A stretch of 64,000 nucleotides of DNA from Chamaecrista fasciculata (GCA_003254925.1 QANZ01042472.1:1-64000), one strand, 5' to 3'; numbered from the stretch's first letter, positions 1 through 12,204 are shown. Made by a program: numbers and translations. Notes: generated from the letters alone by a model not told the origin.

Positions 1-248
1 TCGTCCCAGCATCTAGTGCGTGCATCCCATGCACCGAGGTCATGTTGGTCTTAGTTTATTTTTGCTCCCACAAAAATAATCGACCAGGGACAATTTTAGA
101 TTAATTATCTCATAATTAATCATGGACGTTATCATAGTAAACATGCGAATGATATGACAACACATTAATTTATCTTCCATAAATTAATAATATGTTCACA
201 ACATATTTATCAAATAAAATGATTGGCCCTAGGGCACAATCTCCAACA
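1..248 (-). mobile_element. Partial Ty1/copia LTR (copy D), 3'-cut by window start
   Basis: This matches the terminal 250 bp of the copia LTRs at 17970-20199 and 20892-22961, including the block GGCCCTAGGGCACAATCTCC and the terminal CAACA. The LTR is in minus orientation and its other end lies left of the window. The sequence after 248 lacks the purine-rich tract that follows LTR C, so this could be a solo LTR, but the left flank needed to test a target duplication is not visible. Confidence 0.8.
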
Positions 249-399
249 CCTTTGTGATTGGTGATCCCATGAATAAGGTTCAATGGGAAGAACAAGTCAT
301 CTGTTAATTCTGGTAGCACTAAATTAATATATCCCTTCCTATGCTGTGTGATAGTGCTATAATGCATTTTTGGTGAGGTTGTACGTAGGTACTTAATGA
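249..399. other. Short unassigned stretch
   Basis: This lies between the copia LTR end and the tandem duplication. I see no coding signal, repeat or RNA gene here. Confidence 0.5.
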
Positions 400-2077
400 T
401 TTCATATTCCTACGGGATCGTGTATAAGTGCAGATACACTTTAATGAAATTACCTCAATGAATGTGGAGTGGGGCCGCTCCTATGCGATTCTGGCAAAAT
501 CTCTAGAGCATTCATTATGAAACAAGCACGCGCACGACCGTTGTAACGCGCAAAAACGTCGTTAATAGCATAAATGTGGGGGTATAATCTGACTCTTAAT
601 GCCTCTAGTATAGAACAAGAGTTGTTAGTTCATAGAAGCAAGCTTCACTGACATCTCTGTGTACTATGTGTTATTGGTCTAGGTCTAGTTCATAGTCGGA
701 AAGACACTCGATACAATGGTTAGGGAACTCATCTGTAATCAACACATACAATATCAACTAGAATTAACACATACAATCTTTCGTTTAATCCTATAAGAGT
801 GTCAGTTTCTAATCAGTGGGATACTAAAATATCTCTTCAGGACAGTGTCATAGAGACGCGACTCGGAATTATCGTGAGAAATCCGCAACATATATAAGAG
901 GTATTTTCATGTGGGATTGCTTTGATGTCGTGTTCGTATAGTCGTATTAAATGATCCTAGCCGTTTGCTTACTTTCTCTTCTCCCACAGACTAACTTCCA
1001 TTTCTACTGTCTTCATTCTTGTCAAGACCTTGAATCATACTTAAGTTTAAATCAAGATCAAATCACATAACACATGCATCACCTCATAATTAATTGAAAA
1101 AAAAAAAGACAAAAGTATCATTTTGGTCCCCAAATTTTACACCAACTGTCAATTATTTCGTCGTCATTCTTTTTTTGTAGTTAATTTTGTCCCTAATATT
1201 TCATATTTTGGTCAATTTTATCATTCTCTCTTACTTTACTCAAATATTAATGACAGATTTTACATAATTTACAATCACATGCAATGTAAAATTGATTAAA
1301 GAAAGAAACTCAAATTAAAAAATATGATGAAGTAATTTATTGATAAAAGTTGGTCTACGGACAAAATTTAGCAAAATATGAAACATTGAGAACAAAATTG
1401 ATAGCAAGAAAAGAACTGGGATGAAATTGACAGCTAATATAAAATTTAAAGATCAAAATAATGTTTTTTGTTAGGCAAAATGCACAAAGGAGATCCTAGA
1501 TGGGGGTGAATAGGATCTGAAAACTTTTTCGCAAACTGTTAAGGAGTTGGATATATAAAATCGATTCCTTACTGAAAGTCACTTCCTTAACCAGAAAGTT
1601 TACTCAAAATCGATTCCTTTATATAAAAACCTTGGTTCCTTCATGAAAACGTTCAGTTCCTTAACACAGCGTTCAGTTCCTTGAGTGAACAAATCACTTC
1701 CTTAGAAACAGTTCACTTCCTCTAAAAACAGTTTGTTTCCTTAAAACAGTTTTGTCTCCTTAACAACACTTTTATCAAACACTTTGTAACAAAACCTTTT
1801 CAACACTTAACTCAAAGATATAAAATGCAGAATAATAAAGAGTTAAGGGATAGAGAGATTGACACCACGATTTATAGTGGTTCACATAGAGTATAAGCCT
1901 TGATATGGAAGTCTCTCTATGCTACATCCACTCCCTAAGCGAAAGGGCAAGGGAATTCGTATATTAATACTTTGTAGGCAACCAACCAATACAATGGAAT
2001 CAACCTAAGATTAGGATCACCCCTAAGGTTTTACAATCTCCCTTTTACAGTCCCCACAAATCTCACGGGTAGTCTCC
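400..2077. repeat. Tandem duplication, unit 1
   Basis: This is the first of two adjacent direct copies of a segment of about 1.68 kb. Both begin with TTTCATATTCCTACGGGATC and end with ACGGGTAGTCTCC. The unit holds a GC-rich block (430-620), a foldback segment (about 1112-1471) and a block that begins TGTTAGGCAAAATGCACAAAG and includes 'GGTGAATAGGATC'. The last resembles a motif I recall from plant LTR elements. No coding capacity is visible. Confidence 0.9.
1112..1471. mobile_element. Foldback (MITE-like) segment inside tandem unit 1
   Basis: The left half (ATCATTTTGGTCCCCAAATT...) reappears as an imperfect reverse complement in the right half (...AAATTTAAAGATCAAAATAAT). This makes a long imperfect hairpin without coding capacity. 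The equivalent in unit 2 is at about 2798-3165. Its ends are not sharply defined because it was duplicated together with its flanks. Confidence 0.5.
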
Positions 2078-2080
2078 CTG

Positions 2081-3773
2081 TTTCATATTCCTACGGGATC
2101 GTGTATAAGTGCAGATACACTTTAATGAAATCACCTCGATGAATGTGGAGTGGGGCCGCTCCTATGAGATTCTGGAAAAATCTCTAGAGCATTCATTATG
2201 AAACAGGCACGCGCACGGCCGTTGTAACGCGCAAAATCGTCGTTAATAGCAGAAATGTGGGGGGTATAATCTGACTCTTAATGCCTCTAGTATAGAACAA
2301 GAGTTGTTGGTTCATAGAAGCAAGCTTCACTGACATCTCTGTGTACTATGTGTTATTGGTCTAGGTCTAGTTCATAGTCGGAAAGACACTAGATACAATG
2401 GTTAGGGAACTCATCTGTAATTAACACATACAATATCAACTAGAATTAACACATACAATCTTTCGTTTAATCCTATAAGACTGTCAATTTCTAATCAGTG
2501 GGATACTGAAATATCTCTTCGGGACAGTGTCATAGAGACGCAACTCTGAATTATCGTGAGAAATCCCCAACATATATAAGAGGTATTTTCATGTGGGATT
2601 GCTTTGATGTCGTGTTCGTATAGTCGTATTAAATGATCCTAGCTGTTTGCTTACTTTCTCTTCTCCCACAGACTAACTTCCATTTCTACCGTCTTCATTC
2701 TTGTCAAGACCTTGAATCATACTTAAGTTTAAATCAAGATCAAATCACATAACACATGCATCACCTTATAATTAATTGAAAAAAAAACAAGACAAAGGTA
2801 TCATTTTGGTCCCCAAACTTTACACCAACTGTCAATTATTTCGTCGTCATTCTTTTTTTTTTTGTAGTCAATTTTGTCCCTAATATTTCATATTTTGGTC
2901 AATTTTATCATTCTCTCTTACTTTACTCAAATATTAATGACAGATTTTACGTGGTTGACAATGACATGCAATGTAAAATTGATAAAAGAAAGAAATTCAA
3001 ATTAAAAAATATGATGAAGTCTACCGTTAATTTATTGATAAAAGTTGGTCTAAGGACAAAATTTAGCAAAATATGAAACATTGAGAACAAAATTGATAGC
3101 AAGAAAAGAACTGGGACGAAATTGACAGTTAATATAAAATTTAAAGATCAAAATAATGTTTTTTGTTAGGCAAAATGCACAAAGGAGATCCTAGAGGGGG
3201 GGTGAATAGGATCTGAAAACTTTTTCGCAAACTGTTAAGGAGTTGGATATATAAAATCGGTTCCTTACTGAAAGTCACTTCCTTAACCAGAAGGTTTACT
3301 CAAAATCGATTCCTTTATATAAAAACCTTGGTTCCTTCACGAAAACGTTCAGTTCCTTAACACAGCGTTCAGTTCCTTCAGTGAACAAATCACTTCCTTA
3401 GAAACAGTTCATTTCCTCTAAAAACAGTTCGTTTCCTTAAAACAGTTTTGTCTCCTTAACAACACTTTTATCAAACACTTTGTAACAAAACCTTTTCAAC
3501 ACTTAACTCAAAGATATAAAATGCGGAATAATAAAAAGTTAAGGGATAGAGAGATTGACACCACGATTTATAGTGGTTCACATAGAGTATAAGCCTTAAT
3601 ATGGAAGTTTCTCTATGCTACATCCACTCCCCAAGCGAAAGGGCAAGGGAATTCGTATATTAATACTTTGTAGGCAACCGACCAATACAATGGAATCAAC
3701 CTAAGATTAGGATCACCCCTAACGTTTTACAATCTCCCTTTTACAGTCCCGACAAATCTCACGGGTAGTCTCC
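2081..3773. repeat. Tandem duplication, unit 2
   Basis: This is the second direct copy of the 1.68-kb unit. It is very similar to unit 1 throughout, with small indels such as a longer T-run near 2850 and about 8 extra bases near 3020. A 3-bp spacer separates the units. Downstream of 3773 the sequence continues without a further copy. Confidence 0.9.
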
Positions 3774-4838
3774 AAGGTTCCTATACACTCCTCTTATCTT
3801 GCAACCACACACGGCTCACCACTAGGGTTTCACAACAAACGAGGAAGGCAACCTACTACCACTAAGGTTTCGAACGAATCAGACAATAGATGAAGTAGAT
3901 GGTGTCTCTCACAAAGAGATAGGTTTTCTCACAAAGAGTAGGTTCACACTAAGTGATTCTCTCCACAAAGGATTCCACAAAGGATTTTCCCACTAAGGGT
4001 TACAACACATGTAATAGAACACAACTCTGAATTCTTGTAATAGCAGCTTGAATATCTTAGAATCAGTAGTCTTCAACGTATGAAGGCTTCTCCTTTTTAT
4101 AGTCATCGTTGAGGTTGAGCTCCATAAGGAAGTAATTTGAATTTTTGATTTCCAAATGCTCCAACGGCTAGGTCATCAAGAATCTTCAATTTTCATCAAT
4201 GCTCATACAACTCCAACGTTTAGAATTCATAAATATCATTCTTGCTGTCCACTCTATTCGAATTTGAATTTTGGCTCCATTAGAATTCAGCATTAAACTG
4301 GTCAGGATTTAGCAATCATGATTTGAAATATTTTCATATATAGATCCTCGCAATAAACACAAAGTATAAGTTAGGAAATTAATTACGATCAAAGATATTA
4401 TATGATCAGCACTTAATCAAGTCATATAACAAGTTTCCTAATCAAGAGCGCATGGATTAATCACAAAGATCTTCATTTAAGAGCTTGCGCAATATTTCCA
4501 GATTTGTTTCATTTTTCATCAAGATATGATTATGATCTTGCTTCAATAATGATTAGATCGAGTTAAATCAATTAGCATCAATCATAATTCATCTAATTAA
4601 TAATTAAAACGATTATACAACATTCCAGAACATCAAAAATATTTATTACAAAATTTTTGTGAATTATCAAAATAAAATCAGCGATAAAGAATATGCAATC
4701 AGTTTACGCGAATCCTTAAGGAAACTTAACACACAAAGAAGTTACTTGATTTCCCAATATTTTTTTTCCAAAAACAAAGACAATATGGTTTTCAACTTCA
4801 AGTCTTCAACCCTAGCCTTGGAACAAGTTCATTTGAAA
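3774..4838. other. Non-coding flank of the tandem repeat
   Basis: This is unique-looking sequence continuing from the tandem unit. The first 250 bp are moderately GC-rich and contain several AAGGTT / AGGGTTTC blocks and repeated 'CACAAAG' phrases (3910-3990). The rest is AT-rich. No protein family or RNA gene is recognisable. Confidence 0.5.
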
Positions 4839-4839
4839 C

Positions 4840-4861
4840 TATATATATATATATATATATT
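4840..4861. repeat. (TA)n microsatellite
   Basis: An uninterrupted run of alternating A and T of about 22 bp. Confidence 0.9.
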
Positions 4862-5204
4862 TTGATAAAGAAAAAAAAGAAATTAAAAAGAAAAAGAGCA
4901 CGCGGATTTATTAACACCTCGACTAAAAACAGTGACTAGTTTTGGTGATTAATGGAAATCAAAGTCATGCATAATTATTCCATTACATCATGCAAGTAGT
5001 TGTCTTAAGCCGTCCAAGCCTTTTTTAATACCATATCATTTGCCGACATGGGTCCTACCCATCTTAAAGTACCCTCCTACTTTGGACACGTGTACGGTTT
5101 CTGTGCTGCCAAGTTGCCCATATTTTAAGTAAACTATGTGAAAACCAACCAAGTAACTGTCTGCTTTTGATCCTTTTACCTTCGTGTTAAGAATAATGTA
5201 TTAA

Positions 5205-5677
5205 GGACAAAATCTCAAATTGGTCCTAATTATAAAGGATAAATTTTAAAGTAGTCATAGATATTTAATTTATTTCAAATTGGTTGTATATTTTTTATAA
5301 TTTCTCAAATTGATTCTAAATTAACGAATATGTGGTTATATATCTCATTTCAAGTTTAAATACGACAAATCCAAAGTTATGAGTTGCTTTTGAAAAGTCT
5401 TTTTCTATCTAGTTGGAGCCGTCTATAAATATGATAAAATCAGGATCTGAAAGCGAGTCACTCATTTTACAGTCAAATAAACAAAATTGGTCATGTATCA
5501 TTTATTTTTGAAAACTTATTTTTGTCTAGTTAAACTATTAGCAAATGAGGTTAAATCGCGTCCCAGGATTGGGCATGGGACCAATTTGAGAAATTTAGAA
5601 TCAATTTGAAATAAATGAAATTTATAACCAATTTGAAATTTTCTCGATATATTTGGGACCAAATAGAGGTTTTGACC
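5205..5677. mobile_element. Foldback MITE, Mutator-type target duplication
   Basis: The left arm begins GGACAAAATCTCAAATTGGT and the right arm ends with its imperfect reverse complement (...ACCAAATAGAGGTTTTGACC). The flanks are ATGTATTAA (5196-5204) and ATATATTAA (5678-5686), a 9-bp duplication with one mismatch. There is no open reading frame. The 9-bp duplication points to mobilisation by a MULE transposase. Confidence 0.7.
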
Positions 5678-5686
5678 ATATATTAA

Positions 5687-6846
5687 TGTCATTATGTGAT
5701 TGCGTATCCGATTACCCTTTTTTTAGTTTATAGGGTTAGCTTATTCATGTGTCATGATTCTAGATTGTTCTTCTCTCTCAATCAAACTTCTAAATTCTAA
5801 AGGTGTTTTGGCTTGTAATTACTGTCTTACCCTCTCTAATTGTAGATTTTCCAGGATTGATGGAATCTTTGAAAAATGAAAATGTTCAGATTTTATATGG
5901 TAGATAGTTTCAAGATAATTTTATTTAGTACAAATAGTTAATTGATTTTAAGTTTCGTTTAAGTTAAAAGTAATATATATGGCATCCAGCATAAAAAGGA
6001 ACCACAATTATTCGCTAAAGGGCTGGCAACGTGTGCTATTTAATTATTTATACGTGTAAGTTAACATTTTAGTAACTGTGTTAAGAGAATTTGTTTTTTT
6101 TAATGTATACTATTAATCTATTATATATAATTTTGGACTTTAATTTTTATTGTTGTTCTCTCAAACTATATACTAAAATGGTACTTCAAATAAAATAAAT
6201 AAAATGAGTGCAAAAGCAGTGGGAAAATTTAAGAAATGTCTCAAAATTCATTTTATACTATTTTAAAATAAAATAATTATTATGGAATTTTATTAAAGAA
6301 TTTAGTTAACTTTCTACTACTTCTCAATTATTAATTTCATTATTATGGTGACAAATTTATTGCTTTAAACAATTCTATAATCTAATTTATAATTTTAAAT
6401 CTAATAAAAACAATACTTGCTTATATTTTACCTTAAACTCTTTAGCTATATTAAATACTTTATAAGTTGATGGACACTTTAGTTAAATGTACCTTTCAAT
6501 TCTTATTTTAATTTTTAACATTAAATTAATAATTATAATATATATATATATATAAAGTCAATTAAGTTTAATATATCAAAATCCAGCTTTTAAAAATTAT
6601 TTATAGCGCCAACTGTTTGTTGGATATTTCAAAATTTCGGGTATAGTTTATACTTTATACACACATTTAATGTTATTAATAAATATTATTATGTATAACT
6701 ATGACTATGAGAACTTTTATTGTGAACATTTAAAGTTATACATTAAAATGTAGAAATACATAATATAAAAAATCAGATATAAAATGGTAAAGACTATGAA
6801 TCTATGATAGTAAAATAACTTTGCTTTTATTTTAAAAAAAATTATA
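5687..6846. other. AT-rich intergenic DNA
   Basis: Very AT-rich sequence with short poly-A/T and (TA)n runs, for example 6537-6556. I see no gene, RNA or clear repeat family. Confidence 0.5.
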
Positions 6847-6891
6847 AGATTTTTAAGTTTCTTTTTTTTTTATAATAGATTTTTAAGTTTC
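6847..6891 (-). mobile_element. Tail-only micro-retroposon
   Basis: A 15-bp direct repeat AGATTTTTAAGTTTC (6847-6861 and 6877-6891) flanks a 15-bp insert made of T10 followed by ATAAT. Read on the minus strand this is ATTAT plus poly(A). The structure fits a target-primed reverse transcription event that copied only the RNA tail. Confidence 0.55.
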
Positions 6892-6968
6892 AACTATATT
6901 ATTTTAAAACAAAAAAACGCTGGTACAAGAAATGAATTAAATGAAATGAAATCATTAGTTTATTATAA

Positions 6969-7385
6969 GGTCAAAACCTCAAATTGGTCCCAAATATATA
7001 TAATAGATTTCAAATTAAACCTAAATGTTTTATTTATTTCATATTGATTATACATATTTTTATAATTTTTCAAATTTGTCCCAAAGTGTTATATTTTTTT
7101 TTCAAGTTCGAATACGACGAATTTAGAGCTACGAATTATTTTTTACGAATACTTTTTATTTATATCCGATTGAAGTCGTCAACAAACCAGATCAAATTAA
7201 ATCCTGAAAGTGAGTCGATCATTTCATGATTAAACAAGCGAAGTTAGTTATATATCTCTCATTTTAAATTTGCAATTACGTGATAACTCTTGAAGAGTTC
7301 TTTCTCTATCTAATTGAGATCATTAATAAATGGGGTCAAATTACATTTTGGAAGTAGATTTGAGACCAATTGGAGAGTTTGACCT
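6969..7385. mobile_element. Foldback MITE related to 5205-5677
   Basis: It begins GGTCAAAACCTCAAATTGGT and ends with the imperfect reverse complement ...GAGAGTTTGACC. The flanks TTATTATAA (6960-6968) and TTATTACAA (7386-7394) look like a 9-bp target duplication with one mismatch. It is non-coding. Confidence 0.65.
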
Positions 7386-7654
7386 TTATTACAATACAAG
7401 CATTTTCTTTTGAGTAGTTTAAGAAATGTGTTTAATTTTAAAAGTTCTAATTAAGATGAGTCACCATTTAAAGGGTGTTTTTGTCAATTGAGAAAAACAC
7501 GGAGCACGATTCCAGAAAAAACTAGAATCCAGAGCAGAAAAAGACAAATTACTTTACTCAGCCAATCACAAGCAGCCACGTTACTTAGTCTACAATGTCT
7601 ATAGACATATTAATATAGCAGCAATTATGGCCTATGGGCATGCCATTAATTAAC

Positions 7655-7676
7655 ATGAATGAATGAATGAATGAAT
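7655..7676. repeat. (ATGA)n microsatellite
   Basis: About five and a half perfect ATGA units. Confidence 0.9.
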
Positions 7677-7863
7677 ACATGATGTTGCATAATGCATGCA
7701 CATGGATGGGCATGATTTAAGCCACGTGGACCCGCCCGCAGGTGATTGCAACCCTGGCTGGCTGGTTGGCAAGTGGGATGGTAATGCTCGAAACAACCAA
7801 GCAATTTGGTGAAGATTTTGGATTTGCATAAATCAGAAGCTGCCATGTGATTGGGCCACGCGT

Positions 7864-7886
7864 CCGAGTCAAATCAGTTGACTCGG
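7864..7886. promoter_or_regulatory. Perfect 9-bp hairpin with paired W-box cores
   Basis: CCGAGTCAA (7864-7872), a 5-nt loop, then TTGACTCGG (7878-7886). Each arm contains the TTGAC core bound by WRKY factors. The palindrome could be a dimeric binding site, but no gene lies next to it, so a regulatory role is conjecture. Confidence 0.35.
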
Positions 7887-8152
7887 TCACGAATCGCGCG
7901 AAAATATCTTGGGGAATGCGCGCTTATGCTTCCGCAACGTTGTACTGATCGAGTACTGACATTTTTGTAGGACTATCATGAAATTATATTTATTTTTAAA
8001 TAGGATTTTTAATTTAATTTTTAAAAATAATTTTTTTTTAAAAAAAGTTTAATCTTTAAAAGATAAAAATAACAAATTCAAGTAAGTATTAAACACAGTG
8101 CAAAAGCTACTAATTTGAACCTCATTGCTAATGAGAATTGTGTATTTTTGGC

Positions 8153-8485
8153 TGTGAAGCACGGACACGGGACACGACACGGACACGGACACAGCGACAC
8201 GTCAAATTTTCAAAATTACGCGACACGACACGGCATATATTTATATATATAAATAATTAAATATTCATAATTTTTAATGAAAAAATTAAAAATTACAATT
8301 TTTATTCATAATATATGTCATATCTATTATTATTTTCTCTTTCCTATCATGTTAAAGTTACAAAAAATTAATTTATATTCTAAAATTTATGGATATGTGT
8401 CGTGTCGGTGTCATACGAGTGTCGGACACTGACACGTGTCTGACACGGCGACACGCCTTCAAAATGAAGTGTCCATGCTTCCTAG
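8153..8485. mobile_element. MULE-type MITE with CGGACACGG-rich arms
   Basis: The GC-rich arms (GAAGCACGGACAC at 8156, GTGTCCATGCTTC at 8469-8481) form a terminal inverted repeat with one mismatch around an AT-rich core. The arms contain repeated GACACG words. A perfect 9-bp direct repeat ATTTTTGGC (8144-8152 and 8486-8494) flanks the element, which is diagnostic of Mutator-superfamily insertion. It has no coding capacity. Confidence 0.8.
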
Positions 8486-8494
8486 ATTTTTGGC

Positions 8495-8997
8495 AATGGA
8501 AGAGAGGAAAAAAAATTACAACAAGGATGGAGATGATGAAAAAAAATACCAAATGAATGGATGTGATAGCTCACTTCAAGAACTATAGGGAAAATGCACT
8601 ATAGTGAATCCAACTTCTATTGCTAATATTTTAGATTTTGTTAGTGTCTTCGCTCCACCAACATTGATTATCAAATGTTGATTTTCTTAGTACGAACTCC
8701 AAAAATGAACTTCATCAAACGACGAAACTTTACCTACTAGAGGTAGAGTAATATTTTAACAACTGATCGTGGAACAAACACTCTAAGAGAGAATATAACC
8801 ATATATATTAAGTCGGATACCCTATATCTGTCCGAAATGAACGGATAGTTAGGGTATCCGATATCCGATACCCTATTACTTATTTAATTTTTCTATTTTA
8901 CATTATTCAATTTAATATCTTATATATAATTATTTAAATTTAATTAATTATATTTATATTTATTTTTTTAATTAAAAAATAAATTTAAAATACAAAT
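8495..8997. other. AT-rich intergenic DNA
   Basis: No gene or recognisable repeat. The last 130 bp are almost pure A/T and directly adjoin the Ty3 LTR. Confidence 0.5.
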
Positions 8998-9603
8998 TGA
9001 TACATCACTATTTGGGCGTACGCCTAAATGACCCTCGAACCGGGCCTCTTCTTCCCTCCAAACCTGGCAAGGCGCACTCGAACCAATCGCGTGCCCCTTT
9101 GCACACTTAGGGGCGGTCGTGATCCATCCAGGGTCATGGCGCGCGCCTTCAGATTAACACGCAGTCACCCACGACTGCCTTGCTCCGCAATCCTCGCTGG
9201 TGGAGATCGTGGGCCACGGACCTAGTCATACCCACGCTCTCCAATCGTCTGGCGCCCGCCCAGTAACACGACACGCAATCACCCACGATTGCCTTGATTC
9301 GCAAATCTCGGTCTCCACCACTCTCGCTGGTGGAGGTCGAGCCTCACTACGTGGTGCGCCCTGCGCGCTGGCCACCACTCTCACCCTGCTCTATAAATAG
9401 AGCTCAACCCCACAGACAAAGGTTAGCTACTTCTCACCTTTCAGAATTCTCTTGCTCTCACACCTCTCATATTCTAAATTGAGCGTCGGAGTATTCTTCG
9501 CAGGGGCCCCCTGTGAAGTTATTGCTAGTACTTGGACGATCAACTTGCTCATGCAGCCCTCACTTGTTGAACTAGGTAAGCCTGACCATTTTCTAGTTTA
9601 TCA
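8998..9603 (+). repeat. 5' LTR of Tat copy 1
   Basis: Starts TGATACATCAC and ends ...GTTTATCA immediately before the PBS, so it has TG...CA ends. It is collinear with 53090-53693. It contains a TATA box near 9392 and several inverted repeats of the word ATCGTGGG in the U3 part. Confidence 0.9.
9392..9400 (+). promoter_or_regulatory. LTR TATA box
   Basis: TATAAATAG in the LTR at the position shared with copy 2. It presumably marks the U3/R border, with transcription starting about 30 bp downstream. Confidence 0.75.
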
Positions 9604-9604
9604 T

Positions 9605-9622
9605 TGGCGCCGACCGTGGGGA
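9605..9622 (+). other. Primer binding site of Tat copy 1
   Basis: TGGCGCCGACCGTGGGGA, one base after the LTR end. The first 8 bases are complementary to a tRNA 3' end CGGCGCCA (tRNA-Asp type). The inner bases differ from copy 2 at two positions. Confidence 0.75.
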
Positions 9623-9761
9623 CCCCACGCCGTGTTTTCATCAACGCGTGCTCCTCACCATCTTTTTCACACGTGAGCCCTCGTGCTCGCCTTTCTTGCT
9701 TTTTATCAAAAGCTAACTCACCGACGTTTATCTTGTTGAACTAGGTGAACCATATCTTGCT

Positions 9762-11918
9762 ATGGCCAACATCGAGGACTCCCCCCATGATCACCTTCTG
9801 GAGGACGACCCCTCTGACTCCCAGGAGCACGCCCCGGGAACCCAGGAGGGCCACGGACAGGAGGAGCATCGGGACTGGGGACCCTCTCGAACTGCACCAC
9901 CTGTGACCCAGACGGGCGCCACGGGACAGACATTCGAAGCTCAAGACATTATGTCCATCTTCCGTGGGATGATGAAAGATCAGACGGACGCCCTCCATCG
10001 TAAGTTTCAGAATCTCTCCATTCACAACACTCCCACTGGGACGCCCCAGGAATCCAATCCGGCCCGCCGCCACACTACAGCAGGTTCTGGTCAGAACGTC
10101 TCGGCCGCCGCAGGCTTCGAGGACGAGCCAGGAACCTTCATCCCTCAGAATGGGCCTTTTGCGCTGTCCATTCAACGCGATATCATTCCACATGGCTTTA
10201 AAATGCCCGTGAAGATTACACCATACGAGCCCGTCGCGGATCCGAACTTGCATATGAAGGCATTCAACGCCGCTGTCCAACTAGCGTCCATCACTAAAGG
10301 GAAAAAATGCAAGTTGTTCCCAACCACTCTCGACCAGGAGGGCCTTCATTGGTACGCCTGCCTCCCAGATTACTCCATCAGTACCTTTGAGGAGTTGGAG
10401 GCCGCCTTCCTCAAACGATTTGCTACGAGCATTATCTACAAAAAGCCATCAATTGTGATGGCGGACCTGATCCAGGGTTCCAGCGAGAGTCTTTGGGACT
10501 TCCTCAAGCGTTTCGCTGAGCGCTGTCACGAGGTTGAGGATTTGAAGGATAGCGTGGTCATCCACGCCTTTAAACAGGGGCTCCGCCCTAGTATTGTCTC
10601 CAACGAGTTGGCGCTCGCCAACCCAAAGACACTTGAATCATTACTCAAGCAAGTTAGCGAATTTATTGTTAAGGAGGACAACCAGCTTGCCTCCAAGAGC
10701 CGCTTCAACAAGATGAAAGACATACAGAACGGTTAGTCTAACGGCCGGAACCAAAACAGAAACGGAAACGGAAAGTGGAAGAGGCATGATCGCCCTTCCA
10801 ATTCATCCCAGGGATCATCGTGCCCACCCTTCACGGGCAAATTCCCAACCTACCATATTCTTACTGTTTCCAGATCGGAATCTGGCGTGCCTGCTGTACG
10901 CTCGATATCTTCCCCATAGCAAAGCCTCTTCCTGTTAAGTCTGGTCGTCCGAGAGACACCAGCATGCATTGCAGATATCACAATGGCTACGGCCATACTA
11001 CTGACGAGTGCATCTCACTAAAAGATGCCATCGAGCAGCTCATCCGAGACGGCCACCTGGCCGAATATAAGCAAAAGAAAAGACCAGAGCCTGACCAGGA
11101 CGCCTCCCAAACTAAAAATAGGAAGACCGCCGAGGACGGGAGCGCCAGTACCAAACAGAGCGAGACACTCGCCAGGAATGTGATCAACACCATTTCTGGT
11201 GGAATTCACAAGCATAAGACGCCCCACAATCGCAAAACCATCATGCGATCGATCATGTGCATGCACTACACCAACAAGCGCTCCCACGAGGACATCCACG
11301 CGCCAATTACTTTCACCTCTGATGAGCTGATGCCCATCGAGTATGACGAGCCCATGGTCACCATGGCACGCATTGGCGAGATTGACGTGCGGAGAATCTT
11401 AGTGGACCAAGGGTCATCTTTAGATATTTTGTACTTCCACGCATTTGAACATCTGGGCATCCATCCCTCTAGGCGCCCTGAAGCCTTTCCACGAACCCCT
11501 GATCGGTTTTGCAGGGACTAGGACGCCTGCCGAAGGTGTCCTGGAAGCCAAGCTAACGCTAGAGGGAGATGGAACGCCCCCCAGAACATCCGCCATCTAC
11601 GCTAGCTTTATCGTTGTGGCCGCCCCATCTGCATACAACGCCATCCTCGGACTCTCAAGTCTGAATGCTTTTCGAGCCGTGATCTCCACCGCTCATTTAC
11701 TGATGAAGTTTCCAACTCGATGGGGCACGACAAGTCTCCGAGGCGACCAGCTGGAGGGTCGCCGATGCTACACAACAAGCTTGGCCCGGGTTACGATTGA
11801 CCCCGGCTGCCAGACCGGCCCGTTTATGGAAAGAAAACCAGACTCTCCTCCCCCGGAGCCCGCCGGAGAGGATGAAGACACAAGCACAACTACATAAATA
11901 ACGGACCTACGTGATGAG
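9762..11918 (+). pseudogene. Tat gag-protease, degenerate (copy 1)
   Basis: This is homologous along its whole length to the intact gag at 53832-55994. The frame opens at ATG 9762 and covers the acidic N-terminus and the retrotransposon gag domain (FPTTL...HWYACLPDYS). It is broken by TAG at 10734-10736. Downstream pieces in shifted frames keep the CRYHNGYGHTTDEC metal-binding segment (near 10970-11015) and the protease motif VDQGSSLDIL (near 11402). A TAA at about 11895 precedes the conserved ITDLRDE end and the putative splice donor. It cannot make a full protein. Confidence 0.9.
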
Positions 11919-12204
11919 GTAGACCACGCTAGTGGCTGACGCCTCTTAGATCTGTAGCTAACTCTAAATGGGTGGATTAGCCGCCCAGCCTTAATATTAG
12001 TTGCAATATTTCCCTTTGACGTCTGTTATGTTTCTCTATGTTCGTTTTCCCCTTCCCTAAAATGCTTAAGGCCCAGCTTTATCATCTCTATGTACGCTCT
12101 GACCTACCCATGGTGGACAAGTTGTTTACTTAATGAAATATCATTTCCCTTTACAAAATCTCTGGCACATTTTTTACTTACACGTATCTCACCTTACGTT
12201 TTAG
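11919..12204 (+). other. Putative gag-pol intron (copy 1)
   Basis: The exon ends ...GATGAG, followed by donor GTAGAC. The intron ends with a T-rich tract and TTTTAG, after which coding conservation with copy 2 resumes at once (VEG.RP.PSD.LVQIHFP). The length is 286 bp. Removing it joins gag and pol in the same frame. Ogre elements, close relatives, are known to splice an intron between protease and RT. Confidence 0.6.

Larger units (their letters stand above)
7386..8143. other. Intergenic DNA with a short GC-rich island
   Basis: Mostly AT-rich. Between 7680 and 7960 the base composition rises and the sequence looks low-copy, with a perfect hairpin and TTGAC motifs. It could be an old promoter remnant, but no adjoining gene is visible. 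Confidence 0.4.

Noticed and set aside
170-367. 65-codon minus-strand ORF
   Set aside because: It spans the end of a copia LTR into unassigned sequence and has no recognisable domain.
826-834. AAAATATCT as an evening element (also at 7901-7909)
   Set aside because: It is far from any gene. Such 9-mers are expected by chance in AT-rich DNA of this length.
9028-9676. Several plus-strand ORFs in the Tat LTR
   Set aside because: The region is an LTR with TG...CA ends, TATA box and PBS. The ORFs differ between the two LTR copies.
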